Part shown: positions 8,085 to 16,149 of the stretch, piece by piece
Layout of the letters: every line of letters begins with the position of its first letter
Position numbering within the stretch: position 1 is the stretch's first letter
Origin: an uncultured Duncaniella sp.
GTDB lineage: Bacteria > Bacteroidota > Bacteroidia > Bacteroidales > Muribaculaceae
Assembly: GCA_910578615.1 (NCBI GenBank)
Contig: CAJTRI010000010.1
Location: 1 to 16,192 of the forward strand
Length of the DNA stretch: 16,192 nt
Direction of reading: 5' to 3'
Position numbers and translations under genes: made by a program
Notes under the pieces: model-generated
Told to the model about the DNA's origin: nothing
What the model saw: the letters and a program-made list of their open reading frames with translations, nothing else
The model's database searches: none

Positions 8085-9452
8085 GTGAAAATCAAAAATA
8101 TATTCCTTCCCGTCATTTTAGTCCTCGTAGGTGCCGCCTACGCCGTGGCCGGTGTTGACAACGTTGCCGAGGAGGTGACATGGGTGGTGGGTGACCAGCC
8201 AATATGGAAATCCGAAATAGAGGAGGCCTACCAGAACATGCTCTACGAAAAGACGCCGATTGACGGAGATCCCTACTGCGTAATCCCCGAACAGATCGCC
8301 ATAGAAAAGCTCTATCTCCATCAGGCCGACATGGACACTGTGGAAATCTCGGAGAGCATGGTGGCCCAGCAGGTAGAATCGCAGATTAACTACTATATCA
8401 GCTCCCTCGGCTCAAAGGAGAAAGTGGAACAGATATTCAACAAGTCCATGCCGGCACTCCGCGAATCGCTGCGGGACATGTGGGGCAACCGTTCGCGTGT
8501 GCAACAGGTACAGCGCAACCTCACCAAGAACATCACCTCCACCCCCGCCGACGTGCGCCGTTACTTCAACCGTCTCCCTGAAGACAGCATACCTTATATC
8601 CCGCGTCAGGTAGAGGTGCAGATCCTAACCGCCGCACCGGCCATACCTCGTGAGGAGATTGACAACGTGAAGTCCCGCCTGCGTGACTATGCAGACCGTG
8701 TCACCCGGGGCGAGAGCGACTTCTCCACACTTGCCATCCTCTATTCCGAAGATCCTGGCTCGGCAGGACGTGGCGGCGAACTCGGGTTCATGGGGCGCGG
8801 ACAGCTCGTACCCGAATATGCCGCAGTAGCCTTCAACCTCAATGACCCCAAGAAGGTCTCTAAGATTGTGCAGACCGAGTTCGGCTTCCACATCATCCAG
8901 CTCATAGAGAAGCGTGGCGACCGTGTCAACACCCGCCATATCCTCCTGCGTCCGCGCGTTGCCGAGAAAGACCTCACCGATGCCGTCATGCGCCTCGACT
9001 CCCTGCGTGCAGACATAGTTGACAACAAGAAGTTCTCCTTCGAAGATGCTGTCAGCGCCCTCTCCAACGACAAAGACACCCGCAACAACCGAGGCGTTAT
9101 GGTCAATCCTGAAAGCGGCACCTCCCGCTTCCAGATGAGCGACCTTCCGCAGGAAGTGGCAAAGGAGGTAAACTCCCTCCACCCCGGTGAGATATCAAAG
9201 GCCTTCATCATGAAGGATCCCAAGACCAACCATGACATCGTGGCCATCGTCAAACTCACCAACCGCATCGAAGGACACAAGGCCAATCTATCTGACGACT
9301 ATCAGGCAATAAAGAACATGTATGAACAGGCACGTCAGAAAGAGGTACTTGACGAATGGCTTGCCAAGAAGATAAAGGATACATATATCCGCATCGAGGA
9401 CGGCTGGCGCGATTGTGAATTCAAACACTCCGGCTGGATAAAGACCAACTGA
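8085..9452 (+). CDS. SurA-like periplasmic peptidylprolyl isomerase (parvulin chaperone)
   Basis: This is a 455-residue exported foldase. The signal peptide at residues 1-20 or 1-22 (MKIKN, then a long hydrophobic core, AYA/AVA) is followed by a SurA-type N-terminal chaperone region with VDNVAEEVTWVVGDQPI. Two PPIC/parvulin domains follow. Domain 1 (about 174-278) has the hallmark YSEDPGSAGRGGELGF and TEFGFHIIQL. Domain 2 (about 279-390) starts NTRHILLRP and is more divergent. SurA proteins guide outer-membrane proteins to the BAM complex. No ATG is available in frame before the signal peptide; the choices are TTG 8073 or GTG 8085, and GTG gives a cleaner n-region. The ostA-like gene begins only 4 bases after this stop, indicating an operon. 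The surA symbol is not assigned because Bacteroidales carry several paralogues. Confidence 0.9.
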   Translation: MKIKNIFLPVILVLVGAAYAVAGVDNVAEEVTWVVGDQPIWKSEIEEAYQNMLYEKTPIDGDPYCVIPEQIAIEKLYLHQADMDTVEISESMVAQQVESQINYYISSLGSKEKVEQIFNKSMPALRESLRDMWGNRSRVQQVQRNLTKNITSTPADVRRYFNRLPEDSIPYIPRQVEVQILTAAPAIPREEIDNVKSRLRDYADRVTRGESDFSTLAILYSEDPGSAGRGGELGFMGRGQLVPEYAAVAFNLNDPKKVSKIVQTEFGFHIIQLIEKRGDRVNTRHILLRPRVAEKDLTDAVMRLDSLRADIVDNKKFSFEDAVSALSNDKDTRNNRGVMVNPESGTSRFQMSDLPQEVAKEVNSLHPGEISKAFIMKDPKTNHDIVAIVKLTNRIEGHKANLSDDYQAIKNMYEQARQKEVLDEWLAKKIKDTYIRIEDGWRDCEFKHSGWIKTN

Positions 9453-9456
9453 CCTT

Positions 9457-11406
9457 ATGAGATCATCGCTGCTCCCGATTGTCGCCGTCGCCCTGACCGC
9501 GCTCCCCGCCATGTTCGCCCAGACCACGGGGAAAGGAGATGCCAAAGCTCCCGCAGCCAAGACGGCGCAGGCGCCACGCAAGAGCGTGATCCGTCCCACC
9601 ATCCCTACCGCCGACCGTCACCAGCCAGACAAGGTGTTCATCGAATATGCCGAGCGTCTTGACAAGAATCTCGGGTCGGACGAGCAGGTTCTCGTAGGCA
9701 ACGTACAGTTCCGAAAGGGAGACATGTTCATGTATTGCGACAGCGCGCGGTTCAACGAGACCACCTCCTCGCTCAATGCCTTCCGAAACGTGCGTATGGA
9801 ACAGGGCGACACACTCTTCGTATATGGCGACGAGCTGTATTATGACGGCGAGACGGAGCTGGCCGAACTGAGGGCCTATCCTGGTGGAAACGTCAGGCTC
9901 ATAAACCGTGACGTCTCCCTTACAACCCCTGTGTTCTTCTACGACCTCGCCGCCGATGAGGCATACTACATGACAGGCGGCACTCTGAAAGACCAGACCA
10001 ACACACTCACATCGCTTCAAGGTTACTACTACCCCGCCACTAAGGACGCCTTCTTTTATCTCAACGTCGACCTCACCGGCCCACGCCCGGCAGATACGTT
10101 GAAGATGTATACCGACTCCCTTACCTACAACACGGCCACAGGCCTCGCACAACTCATGTGCCAGACCCTCATTACGAACAAAGACGGGGATATCACATCG
10201 AAATCCGGGTTTTATGATACCCGCACAGGCGTGGCAGATCTCTATAAAAGGTCACTCGTCCACACCAGACGCGGCAACACGCTGACAGGGGACACCCTTT
10301 TCTATGACCGTGACAAGGGGTTCGGCGAGGCCTTCGGCAACATGATTCTGACCGACTCGGCCAACCGTTCGTCGCTCCTCGGCGACTATGGGTTCTATGA
10401 CGAGCTGTGTGACAGCGCGTTCGTCACAGGCAACGCGCTCGCACTCGAATATTCCAAGACCGACACCCTCTACATCCACGGCGACACTATCAAGGCAAAA
10501 ATGTATTCCGACTCCACAAGGGTCACTGACATATTCCACCGCGTCCGTTTCTTCCGCACCGACCTCCAAGGGCTCTGCGACTCGATGAGCCTCGTGGAAA
10601 GGGACTCGATACTGTATATGTATTACAGCCCTATCGTATGGACAGGAGACAAACAGATAGCCGGAAACATAATATACGTGCACTTCAATGACTCGACAAC
10701 GGACTGGGCACGACTGCCGGAACAGGGCATCATGTCCCAGCACATAGCCGAGGACTGCTACAACCAGCTTGCCGGCAGCGACATGACCGCATGGATGGCC
10801 GACACGACCATACGGCGCCTCTATGTGGAGGGGAACGTGCAGGTGATAATGTTCCCGATGGAGAACGACTCCACATACAACAAATATTCCTTTACCGAAA
10901 GCTCATATCTCGACGCCCGTTTCAAAGAGGGACAGATTGATCACATACACATGTGGCCCCAGACCACCGGCAGCGTTACCCCTCTCTATCTTGCCAAGCG
11001 ATCGGCCTACTTCCTACCCAAATTCAGATGGTATGGGCCGCTACGGCCCATGGCTCCCGACGAAGTCTTTGACTATCCCGACGAGATGACCCAGCTTGCA
11101 GAACAAAACGTGTTCGGCAAGATGAGGCCTGACGCCCTCACCATACGTGGTACAGAGACAGGACGCCCAGTTCCCAAAATGCCCGACATACCTCTTCCGG
11201 CCACCCTTCCGCTCCCCGCCGACACAGCAGTCACACCCTCAGACACACTGACGGTCAAAAAAAAGGTTGCCGAGACAGACGGGACGATGATGGAGCCGGT
11301 TGGCTCCGATGAGGACAAACCCACAGGCGATGGCCAAGAATCCCCCTCCCCCACCCTGCCGGAAGAGGCCAAAGTACCATCAGAAGAAGAGGAGGTAGAA
11401 CAATGA
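9457..11406 (+). CDS. OstA/LptA-like exported protein
   Basis: This is a 649-residue protein with a signal peptide ending near residue 21 (MFA/Q). From about residue 55 it has repeated short beta-strand units of the OstA/LptA type: LVGNVQFRKGDMFMYCDSARF, GDTLFVYGDELYYDG, GNVRLINRDVSLTTP, then further copies with LTGDTLFYDRDKG and YVEGNVQVIMFP. Such beta-taco folds in LptA and the LptD N-terminus shield lipopolysaccharide on its way across the periplasm. A role in LPS transport or outer-membrane assembly is inferred from family and from its SurA-like neighbour. It is much longer than classical LptA. Residues about 569-649 form a Pro/Thr/Glu-rich, probably disordered acidic tail ending EEEEVEQ. 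Its TGA overlaps the mutL ATG (ATGA). Confidence 0.85.
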   Translation: MRSSLLPIVAVALTALPAMFAQTTGKGDAKAPAAKTAQAPRKSVIRPTIPTADRHQPDKVFIEYAERLDKNLGSDEQVLVGNVQFRKGDMFMYCDSARFNETTSSLNAFRNVRMEQGDTLFVYGDELYYDGETELAELRAYPGGNVRLINRDVSLTTPVFFYDLAADEAYYMTGGTLKDQTNTLTSLQGYYYPATKDAFFYLNVDLTGPRPADTLKMYTDSLTYNTATGLAQLMCQTLITNKDGDITSKSGFYDTRTGVADLYKRSLVHTRRGNTLTGDTLFYDRDKGFGEAFGNMILTDSANRSSLLGDYGFYDELCDSAFVTGNALALEYSKTDTLYIHGDTIKAKMYSDSTRVTDIFHRVRFFRTDLQGLCDSMSLVERDSILYMYYSPIVWTGDKQIAGNIIYVHFNDSTTDWARLPEQGIMSQHIAEDCYNQLAGSDMTAWMADTTIRRLYVEGNVQVIMFPMENDSTYNKYSFTESSYLDARFKEGQIDHIHMWPQTTGSVTPLYLAKRSAYFLPKFRWYGPLRPMAPDEVFDYPDEMTQLAEQNVFGKMRPDALTIRGTETGRPVPKMPDIPLPATLPLPADTAVTPSDTLTVKKKVAETDGTMMEPVGSDEDKPTGDGQESPSPTLPEEAKVPSEEEEVEQ

Positions 11407-13316
11407 GCGACGTTATACGCCTCCTGCCTGACTCCGTGGCCAACCAGATAGCCGCCGGAGAGGTCATACAGCGTCCGGCATCAGTCATAAAGGAACTTGT
11501 CGAAAATTCCATAGACGCAGGTGCCACATCGGTCACCATCATTCTCAAAGATGCCGGCAGAACCCTCATACAGGTAATTGACAACGGATGCGGAATGAGC
11601 GATACTGATGCCAGGCTCGCCTTTGAGCGCCATGCCACGTCCAAGATATCTCGTGCCGACGACCTTTTCTCGCTCCACACCATGGGATTCCGGGGAGAGG
11701 CCCTTGCATCGATTGCCGCCATAGCCCAGGTAGACCTCCGCACCATGCGCAAGGATGCCACACTCGGGACACGTATCATCATCAACGGCTCCAAGGTGGA
11801 GAGCCAGACCCCCGAGGCATGCGTGCCCGGGTCAAACCTCATGGTCAAGAACCTCTTCTTCAACGTCCCCGCACGCCGAAAGTTCCTGAAAAAGGACACG
11901 GTGGAAATGAGCGCCATCATGAGGGAGTTCGAGCGTCTGGCCCTCGTCAATACCGCCGTAGACATCACCCTCGTCAGCAACGATGTCACCCTCCACTCCC
12001 TGAGGCGCGGGCCCATGAAGCAACGAATATGCGAACTCTTCGGCAAGAACCTTGACAAACAGCTCATCCCCATAGAGACCGACACATCCATAGTCAGCAT
12101 AAACGGATTCGTAGGACTTCCGGCAAACGCCCGCAAGCGCAACCCTCTGCAATATTTCATGGTCAACGGGCGAAACATGCGCCATCCCTACTTCCACAAG
12201 GCCGTACTGCAATGCTACGAGCACCTCATCCCGGCCGACGAGCAGCCCAACTACTTCATAAACCTGCGTGTGGATCCCGAGACCATCGATGTCAACATCC
12301 ATCCCACCAAGAACGAGATAAAGTTTGAGAACGAGCAAGCCATATGGCAGATTCTCACGGCTGCCATACGCGACTCGCTCGGGCGCTTCAACGCCGGGCC
12401 TTCCATTGACTTCGATGTCGAGGATGCCCCGGATATACCCGTTTTCAGCCCGGATGCCACAGCCACACATGATGTAAACATCGATGCGGCTTACAATCCG
12501 TTTGCCGACACAGCCCCTCTGCCGGCTGACTGGACAGGCCGCCCGGCCGACCACTCACCCTCGCGACGTCCCGCATTCCAGAGCCGTCCCGCAGCCCTTG
12601 ATGACTGGGAGAAGCTCTATGACGACTTCATGCGAAAACGCGACGAAGGTCTCGAATCCATCGCCGGAAGCAGCCTCAACGCCGGTATACCTGTCGCATC
12701 CGCAATGACCTCGCCTGACAGCGGCAGACTGGCCGAACTCCCGGTCGAAGAAAACGCCGGAGGAGCCATACAGCTGCGCAATACATACATAGTCACCACC
12801 ACTCGTGACGGCCTCATGGTCATAGACCAGCACCGCGCCCACCTAAGAGTGCTCTATGACAGCTATCTCGCAAAGACAGGCGAACAGGACTTTGTGGCAC
12901 AGTCCACAATGTTCCCTGACATCGTGGAACTGTCAGCCTCACAGAATGCCGTATTATCCGATATAGCGCCCCAGCTCGGCGAACTGGGCTTCATACTCAC
13001 CAATCGTGGCGACAACGTGTGGAGCATTGACGGAATCCCGTCAGCAGTCAAAGACATCCCCTCACGCGACCTGCTTCTGGGCATGATCGAACGCGTCACG
13101 GAGACCGGCGAGGAACTCGCCTCCACCCTGCGCGAGCGCGTGGCCCTCTCACTGGCCAAGGGGAGCGCCATAGGAAGGGGACGCCCGCTTACACAGAACG
13201 AGATAGACCGTCTCGTCAGCGACCTTCTGCGCCTCCCGTCCCCCGGACTTACCCCCGAGGGAAAGAATGTTTTCACCATCATCCCGTTCGACCAGATCTC
13301 ACGCCTACTCGGATGA
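11403..13316 (+). CDS. mutL: DNA mismatch repair protein MutL
   Basis: This is a 637-residue protein. The N-terminal GHKL ATPase is intact: E31 and N35 in KELVENSIDAGA, D60-M65 in DNGCGM, then TSKI, and G95-L101 in GFRGEAL. The N-terminal transducer domain runs to about residue 330, including VNGRNMRHP and DVNIHPTKNEIKF. A Pro/Asp-rich linker spans about 340-440, and a C-terminal dimerisation domain follows. There Q500-P505 (QSTMFP) fits the sliding-clamp-binding QxxLxP pattern. The endonuclease motif DQHAxxExxxxE is altered: D475, Q476 and H477 are kept, then R478, L481 and D486. No Cys occurs in the C-terminal half. MutL couples MutS mismatch recognition to strand removal. Start ATG 11403 overlaps the ostA-like stop by 4 bases, and the stop overlaps the next start in the same way. 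Confidence 0.97.
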   Translation: MSDVIRLLPDSVANQIAAGEVIQRPASVIKELVENSIDAGATSVTIILKDAGRTLIQVIDNGCGMSDTDARLAFERHATSKISRADDLFSLHTMGFRGEALASIAAIAQVDLRTMRKDATLGTRIIINGSKVESQTPEACVPGSNLMVKNLFFNVPARRKFLKKDTVEMSAIMREFERLALVNTAVDITLVSNDVTLHSLRRGPMKQRICELFGKNLDKQLIPIETDTSIVSINGFVGLPANARKRNPLQYFMVNGRNMRHPYFHKAVLQCYEHLIPADEQPNYFINLRVDPETIDVNIHPTKNEIKFENEQAIWQILTAAIRDSLGRFNAGPSIDFDVEDAPDIPVFSPDATATHDVNIDAAYNPFADTAPLPADWTGRPADHSPSRRPAFQSRPAALDDWEKLYDDFMRKRDEGLESIAGSSLNAGIPVASAMTSPDSGRLAELPVEENAGGAIQLRNTYIVTTTRDGLMVIDQHRAHLRVLYDSYLAKTGEQDFVAQSTMFPDIVELSASQNAVLSDIAPQLGELGFILTNRGDNVWSIDGIPSAVKDIPSRDLLLGMIERVTETGEELASTLRERVALSLAKGSAIGRGRPLTQNEIDRLVSDLLRLPSPGLTPEGKNVFTIIPFDQISRLLG

Positions 13317-14491
13317 AACGACTTTATCTTATAATATCCATAATCATCTCGTCCCTCCATGCCATGTCCGGCGCCCCGGTGGTGCAGTTTCTGACAGCAT
13401 CTCCCGGCAGCCAGATATACGAACTGGAAGGACATTCAGGACTGCGCATCATCCACCCAGAGCTGGGTGACTTCGTGGTCAACTGGGGGGTTTTTGATTT
13501 TGACTCGCCAAACTTTGTCTACCGCTTTGTCAAGGGTGAGACAGACTACATTGCCGCAGCATGTCCGACGTCAGACTTCGTGGCTTCCTATGCCCGCCAT
13601 GGACGAGCGGTCAGCTATCTCACCCTCAGACTCGACTCCTTACAGGCCGAAAGACTGACGGCTCTCGTCATCGACAACCTCCGCCCGGAGAACCGCGTCT
13701 ACCGCTACAACTACGTCCTTGACAACTGTGCCACACGCCCCATCGATCTCATTGAAAAAGCCGTGGGCGGCAATCTGACACTCGGGGCGCCGGACATCCC
13801 ATCTGAAAACAGTGGCACGTTCCGAAACATCATGCGCCTGTATCACCGCAACTATCCATGGTATCAGTTCGGCATTGACACCGCGCTCGGCAGCAGCATT
13901 GACAGGACACTCGACAGCACAGAGGCTCGTTTCGCACCGGCGGTGGCAGTCGATATGCTGCGTGACGCAAAACTACCCGGCGGTGAACCATTGGTGGCCG
14001 AAGACGGTTATCTATATGGTTCGGCGTCCACACCGTCTGTCACAGCCCCGCCGACCCCATGGATACTGACCCCCCTCTTCTGGGGATGGGCGGTATTCGC
14101 ATGGGCCGCCATTGCAAGCATCATCCAGCTAAGGGGCAATACAGGATGGGGACGTGTATTCGACACCGTCTATTTCTCCCTAATGGGAATAGAGGGAATA
14201 ATCCTGACATTCCTCATCTTCGTCTCAGTGCACGAGGCCACCTCTCCCAACTGGCTTTATCTCTGGCTTAACCCTCTCTGCTTCATCGGCGCGATAGCCC
14301 CATGGCTAAAACGAGGCAAAGTTTTGGAGATTAGCTATCAAAGTGTTAACTTTGCACTCTTAATAGTGCTGTGTGCGATATTCATCATAAAGGTACAATC
14401 GCCCAATCCTGCATTCATCCCGCTCGTCATGGCCTCAGGCCTGAGGGCAGTGACAAATATGATATATTCCCCATGCGCAAAAAACAGATGA
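13313..14491 (+). CDS. Lnb/DUF4105-family membrane protein, candidate lipoprotein N-acyltransferase
   Basis: This is a 392-residue protein. An N-terminal hydrophobic signal or anchor (MKRLYLIISIIISSLHAMSGA) leads to a periplasmic domain at residues about 22-240. That domain carries DUF4105/Lnb landmarks: LEGHSGLRI with H41, NWGVFDFDSPNFVYRF, and YNYVLDNCATRPIDLI with C139. The His and Cys are the likely active-site pair. Residues about 246-385 contain around five membrane segments. The Lnb family has been reported to N-acylate lipoproteins in Bacteroides, which lack classical Lnt. I infer that role here; other DUF4105 proteins exist, so the exact paralogue is uncertain. ATG 13313 overlaps the mutL stop by 4 bases, and the next gene starts inside its 3' end, so it is translationally coupled on both sides. 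Confidence 0.85.
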   Translation: MKRLYLIISIIISSLHAMSGAPVVQFLTASPGSQIYELEGHSGLRIIHPELGDFVVNWGVFDFDSPNFVYRFVKGETDYIAAACPTSDFVASYARHGRAVSYLTLRLDSLQAERLTALVIDNLRPENRVYRYNYVLDNCATRPIDLIEKAVGGNLTLGAPDIPSENSGTFRNIMRLYHRNYPWYQFGIDTALGSSIDRTLDSTEARFAPAVAVDMLRDAKLPGGEPLVAEDGYLYGSASTPSVTAPPTPWILTPLFWGWAVFAWAAIASIIQLRGNTGWGRVFDTVYFSLMGIEGIILTFLIFVSVHEATSPNWLYLWLNPLCFIGAIAPWLKRGKVLEISYQSVNFALLIVLCAIFIIKVQSPNPAFIPLVMASGLRAVTNMIYSPCAKNR

Positions 14492-16101
14492 TGACATCCC
14501 GCCTTGCCTGTGTCATGGTTGCCTCGATGGTGACCATGGGTATTGCCTCGGCGTCATCACGCGCCAAGGAACCCTCCCCGCGCCCCACGCTCGTAGTGGG
14601 GATTTTTGTGGAAGGACTCTCGGCCGACTATGTAAACCTCCTACGTTCCAATTTCGGCGCCGACGGCTTCAACCGGCTTATCGACAACGGTGTGACCATC
14701 GAGAACGTTGACTACGGCCCCGGCATCGATGCCACGGCTGCCACTGCCATGCTTGTCAGCGGTGCGTCTCCGGCTGTCAACGGCATTCCTGCCGCCCGTG
14801 TATGGGACTCCTCGGCCAAGATTGACTATCCCATACTTCTCGACCCCAAACAGATAGGCACATATGCCGAACAGGCACTGACCCCGGCTCCTCTCCTCGT
14901 CTCCACCGTGGCTGACGAGGTGCGCATATCCGACGGAGGTCTCGGAGTGGTTCATGCCATCGCCGCAGACCCCCAGATAGCGATACTGATGGGGGGACAC
15001 GCCGCCAACAGCGGTTTCTGGATAAGCGATGTCACCGGCAAGTGGACGACATCACGCCATTACCGCGAGACTCCGCCTCCCATCTCCCGCCGCAACGTGG
15101 GCTTCAACATCCCGGTGCGCCTTGACACACTGGCTTGGGAGCCGGCACTCCCTCTTGACAGATATCCCGACCTCCCGGAGTACAAAAAACTATACCCGTT
15201 CCGCCACACATTCCCCGCACGTCTGCCAGACCGCTTCAAGATTTTCAAGACATCCGCACCCGCCAACCGCGAGGTGGCATCTGCGGCGGTGGAATATATC
15301 TCTACCCTTTCGCTCGGCACACGCGGGGTGACCGACATGCTAAGTCTCGGATTTGACGTCAGCCCCTACCTCTACGGACGGGACGCCGACAACCGCATAG
15401 AGACCATGGACGCCTATGTGCGCCTTGACTCCGACATTGCCGGTATCATCCGCGCCATCGAGAAAGGCCCGGGTATGGACAAGACCCTCCTTTTCGTGGC
15501 CGGGACACCCGCCCCCACAGGAGGCAAACGCGACGAGGAACGCTGGAACATCCCATCAGGACAGTTCTCACCCCGCAAGGCCGTCTCGCTGCTCAACATG
15601 TACCTCATGGCCATCCATGGCAACGGCGAGTGGGTCAAAGGCTACCATAACGGCTATTTCTATCTCAACCGCCAGCTTCTGAAAGAGAAAGGGCTGGCCG
15701 AAGCCGATATGCGCCGTGAGGCCGCCGACTTTCTGGCCCGGATGAGCGGCGTGAGCGACGTCTATACCCTTGACGACATCCTTGCCCGCAGAGCGGGCGA
15801 CACCCCGGCAGCCCTGCGACGCAACATCTCGGCCAACCATGCCGGCGACCTGCTCGTAATGGTCAACCCCGGCTGGGAAATATCCGATGACGAAGCCGAA
15901 GCTTCCACCACCGAACAGGCCCAGCTCCCGGTGGTACGCTGGCAGTCATCCACATCACCTATATATATAATAGCACCATCGCTATCTTCAAGCGAGATAG
16001 TGGAGCGTGTCGATGCAAGGGCCGTTGCCCCGACCATAGCCCGGCAGCTCCGTATCCGCTCCCCCAACGCGGCCGCGCTCCCCCCCCTCCTCCTCAATTA
16101 A
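14473..16101 (+). CDS. Exported alkaline-phosphatase-superfamily protein, probably catalytically inactive
   Basis: This is a 542-residue protein. A signal peptide (MRKKQMMTSR, hydrophobic core, cleavage near ASA27) precedes a type I phosphodiesterase/alkaline-phosphatase fold like PafA. Landmarks in order are LVVGIFVEGLSADY (41-53), GFNRLIDNG, an ATAATAMLVSGASPAVNGI block (87-105), DAYVRLDSDIAGIIRAIEK, KTLLFVAG (337-344), VSLLNMYLMA, and a late AVAPTIARQL. The metal-site positions look changed: E47 for the first Asp, D295-Y299 for DxxGH, G344-T345 for the Asp-His pair, and no His before P496. An ectoenzyme with two metals would be expected from the family. Start ATG 14473 overlaps the lnb-like gene by 19 bases. 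ATG 14488 would give another 4-base ATGA overlap and is the main alternative. Upstream codons lie inside the preceding gene and lack signal-peptide character. Confidence 0.82.
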   Translation: MRKKQMMTSRLACVMVASMVTMGIASASSRAKEPSPRPTLVVGIFVEGLSADYVNLLRSNFGADGFNRLIDNGVTIENVDYGPGIDATAATAMLVSGASPAVNGIPAARVWDSSAKIDYPILLDPKQIGTYAEQALTPAPLLVSTVADEVRISDGGLGVVHAIAADPQIAILMGGHAANSGFWISDVTGKWTTSRHYRETPPPISRRNVGFNIPVRLDTLAWEPALPLDRYPDLPEYKKLYPFRHTFPARLPDRFKIFKTSAPANREVASAAVEYISTLSLGTRGVTDMLSLGFDVSPYLYGRDADNRIETMDAYVRLDSDIAGIIRAIEKGPGMDKTLLFVAGTPAPTGGKRDEERWNIPSGQFSPRKAVSLLNMYLMAIHGNGEWVKGYHNGYFYLNRQLLKEKGLAEADMRREAADFLARMSGVSDVYTLDDILARRAGDTPAALRRNISANHAGDLLVMVNPGWEISDDEAEASTTEQAQLPVVRWQSSTSPIYIIAPSLSSSEIVERVDARAVAPTIARQLRIRSPNAAALPPLLLN

Positions 16102-16149
16102 ACATCCAGCAACAACGGCCCCAAAGGGTAAAAAAACAAAATCTCAAAA

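Noticed and set aside
11255..12178. 307-codon open frame on the minus strand
   Set aside because: It is antisense to the end of the ostA-like gene and the conserved MutL ATPase domain. The Ser/Arg/Met-rich product has no domain, so it is a shadow frame.
14371..14472. Upstream extension of the phosphatase-like gene
   Set aside because: The extra 34 residues lie inside the 3' end of the lnb-like gene, lack signal-peptide character, and would bury the clear signal peptide starting at 14473.
15958..15972. AT-rich patch (TATATATAATA) suggestive of a promoter or foreign DNA
   Set aside because: It encodes PIYIIA in frame within a conserved strand of the protein and has no -7/-33 arrangement; it is best explained as codons.
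15982..16000. CTATCT/AGATAG hairpin near the end of the phosphatase-like gene
   Set aside because: It is a 6-base stem inside coding sequence with no following T run, so it is not a credible terminator.
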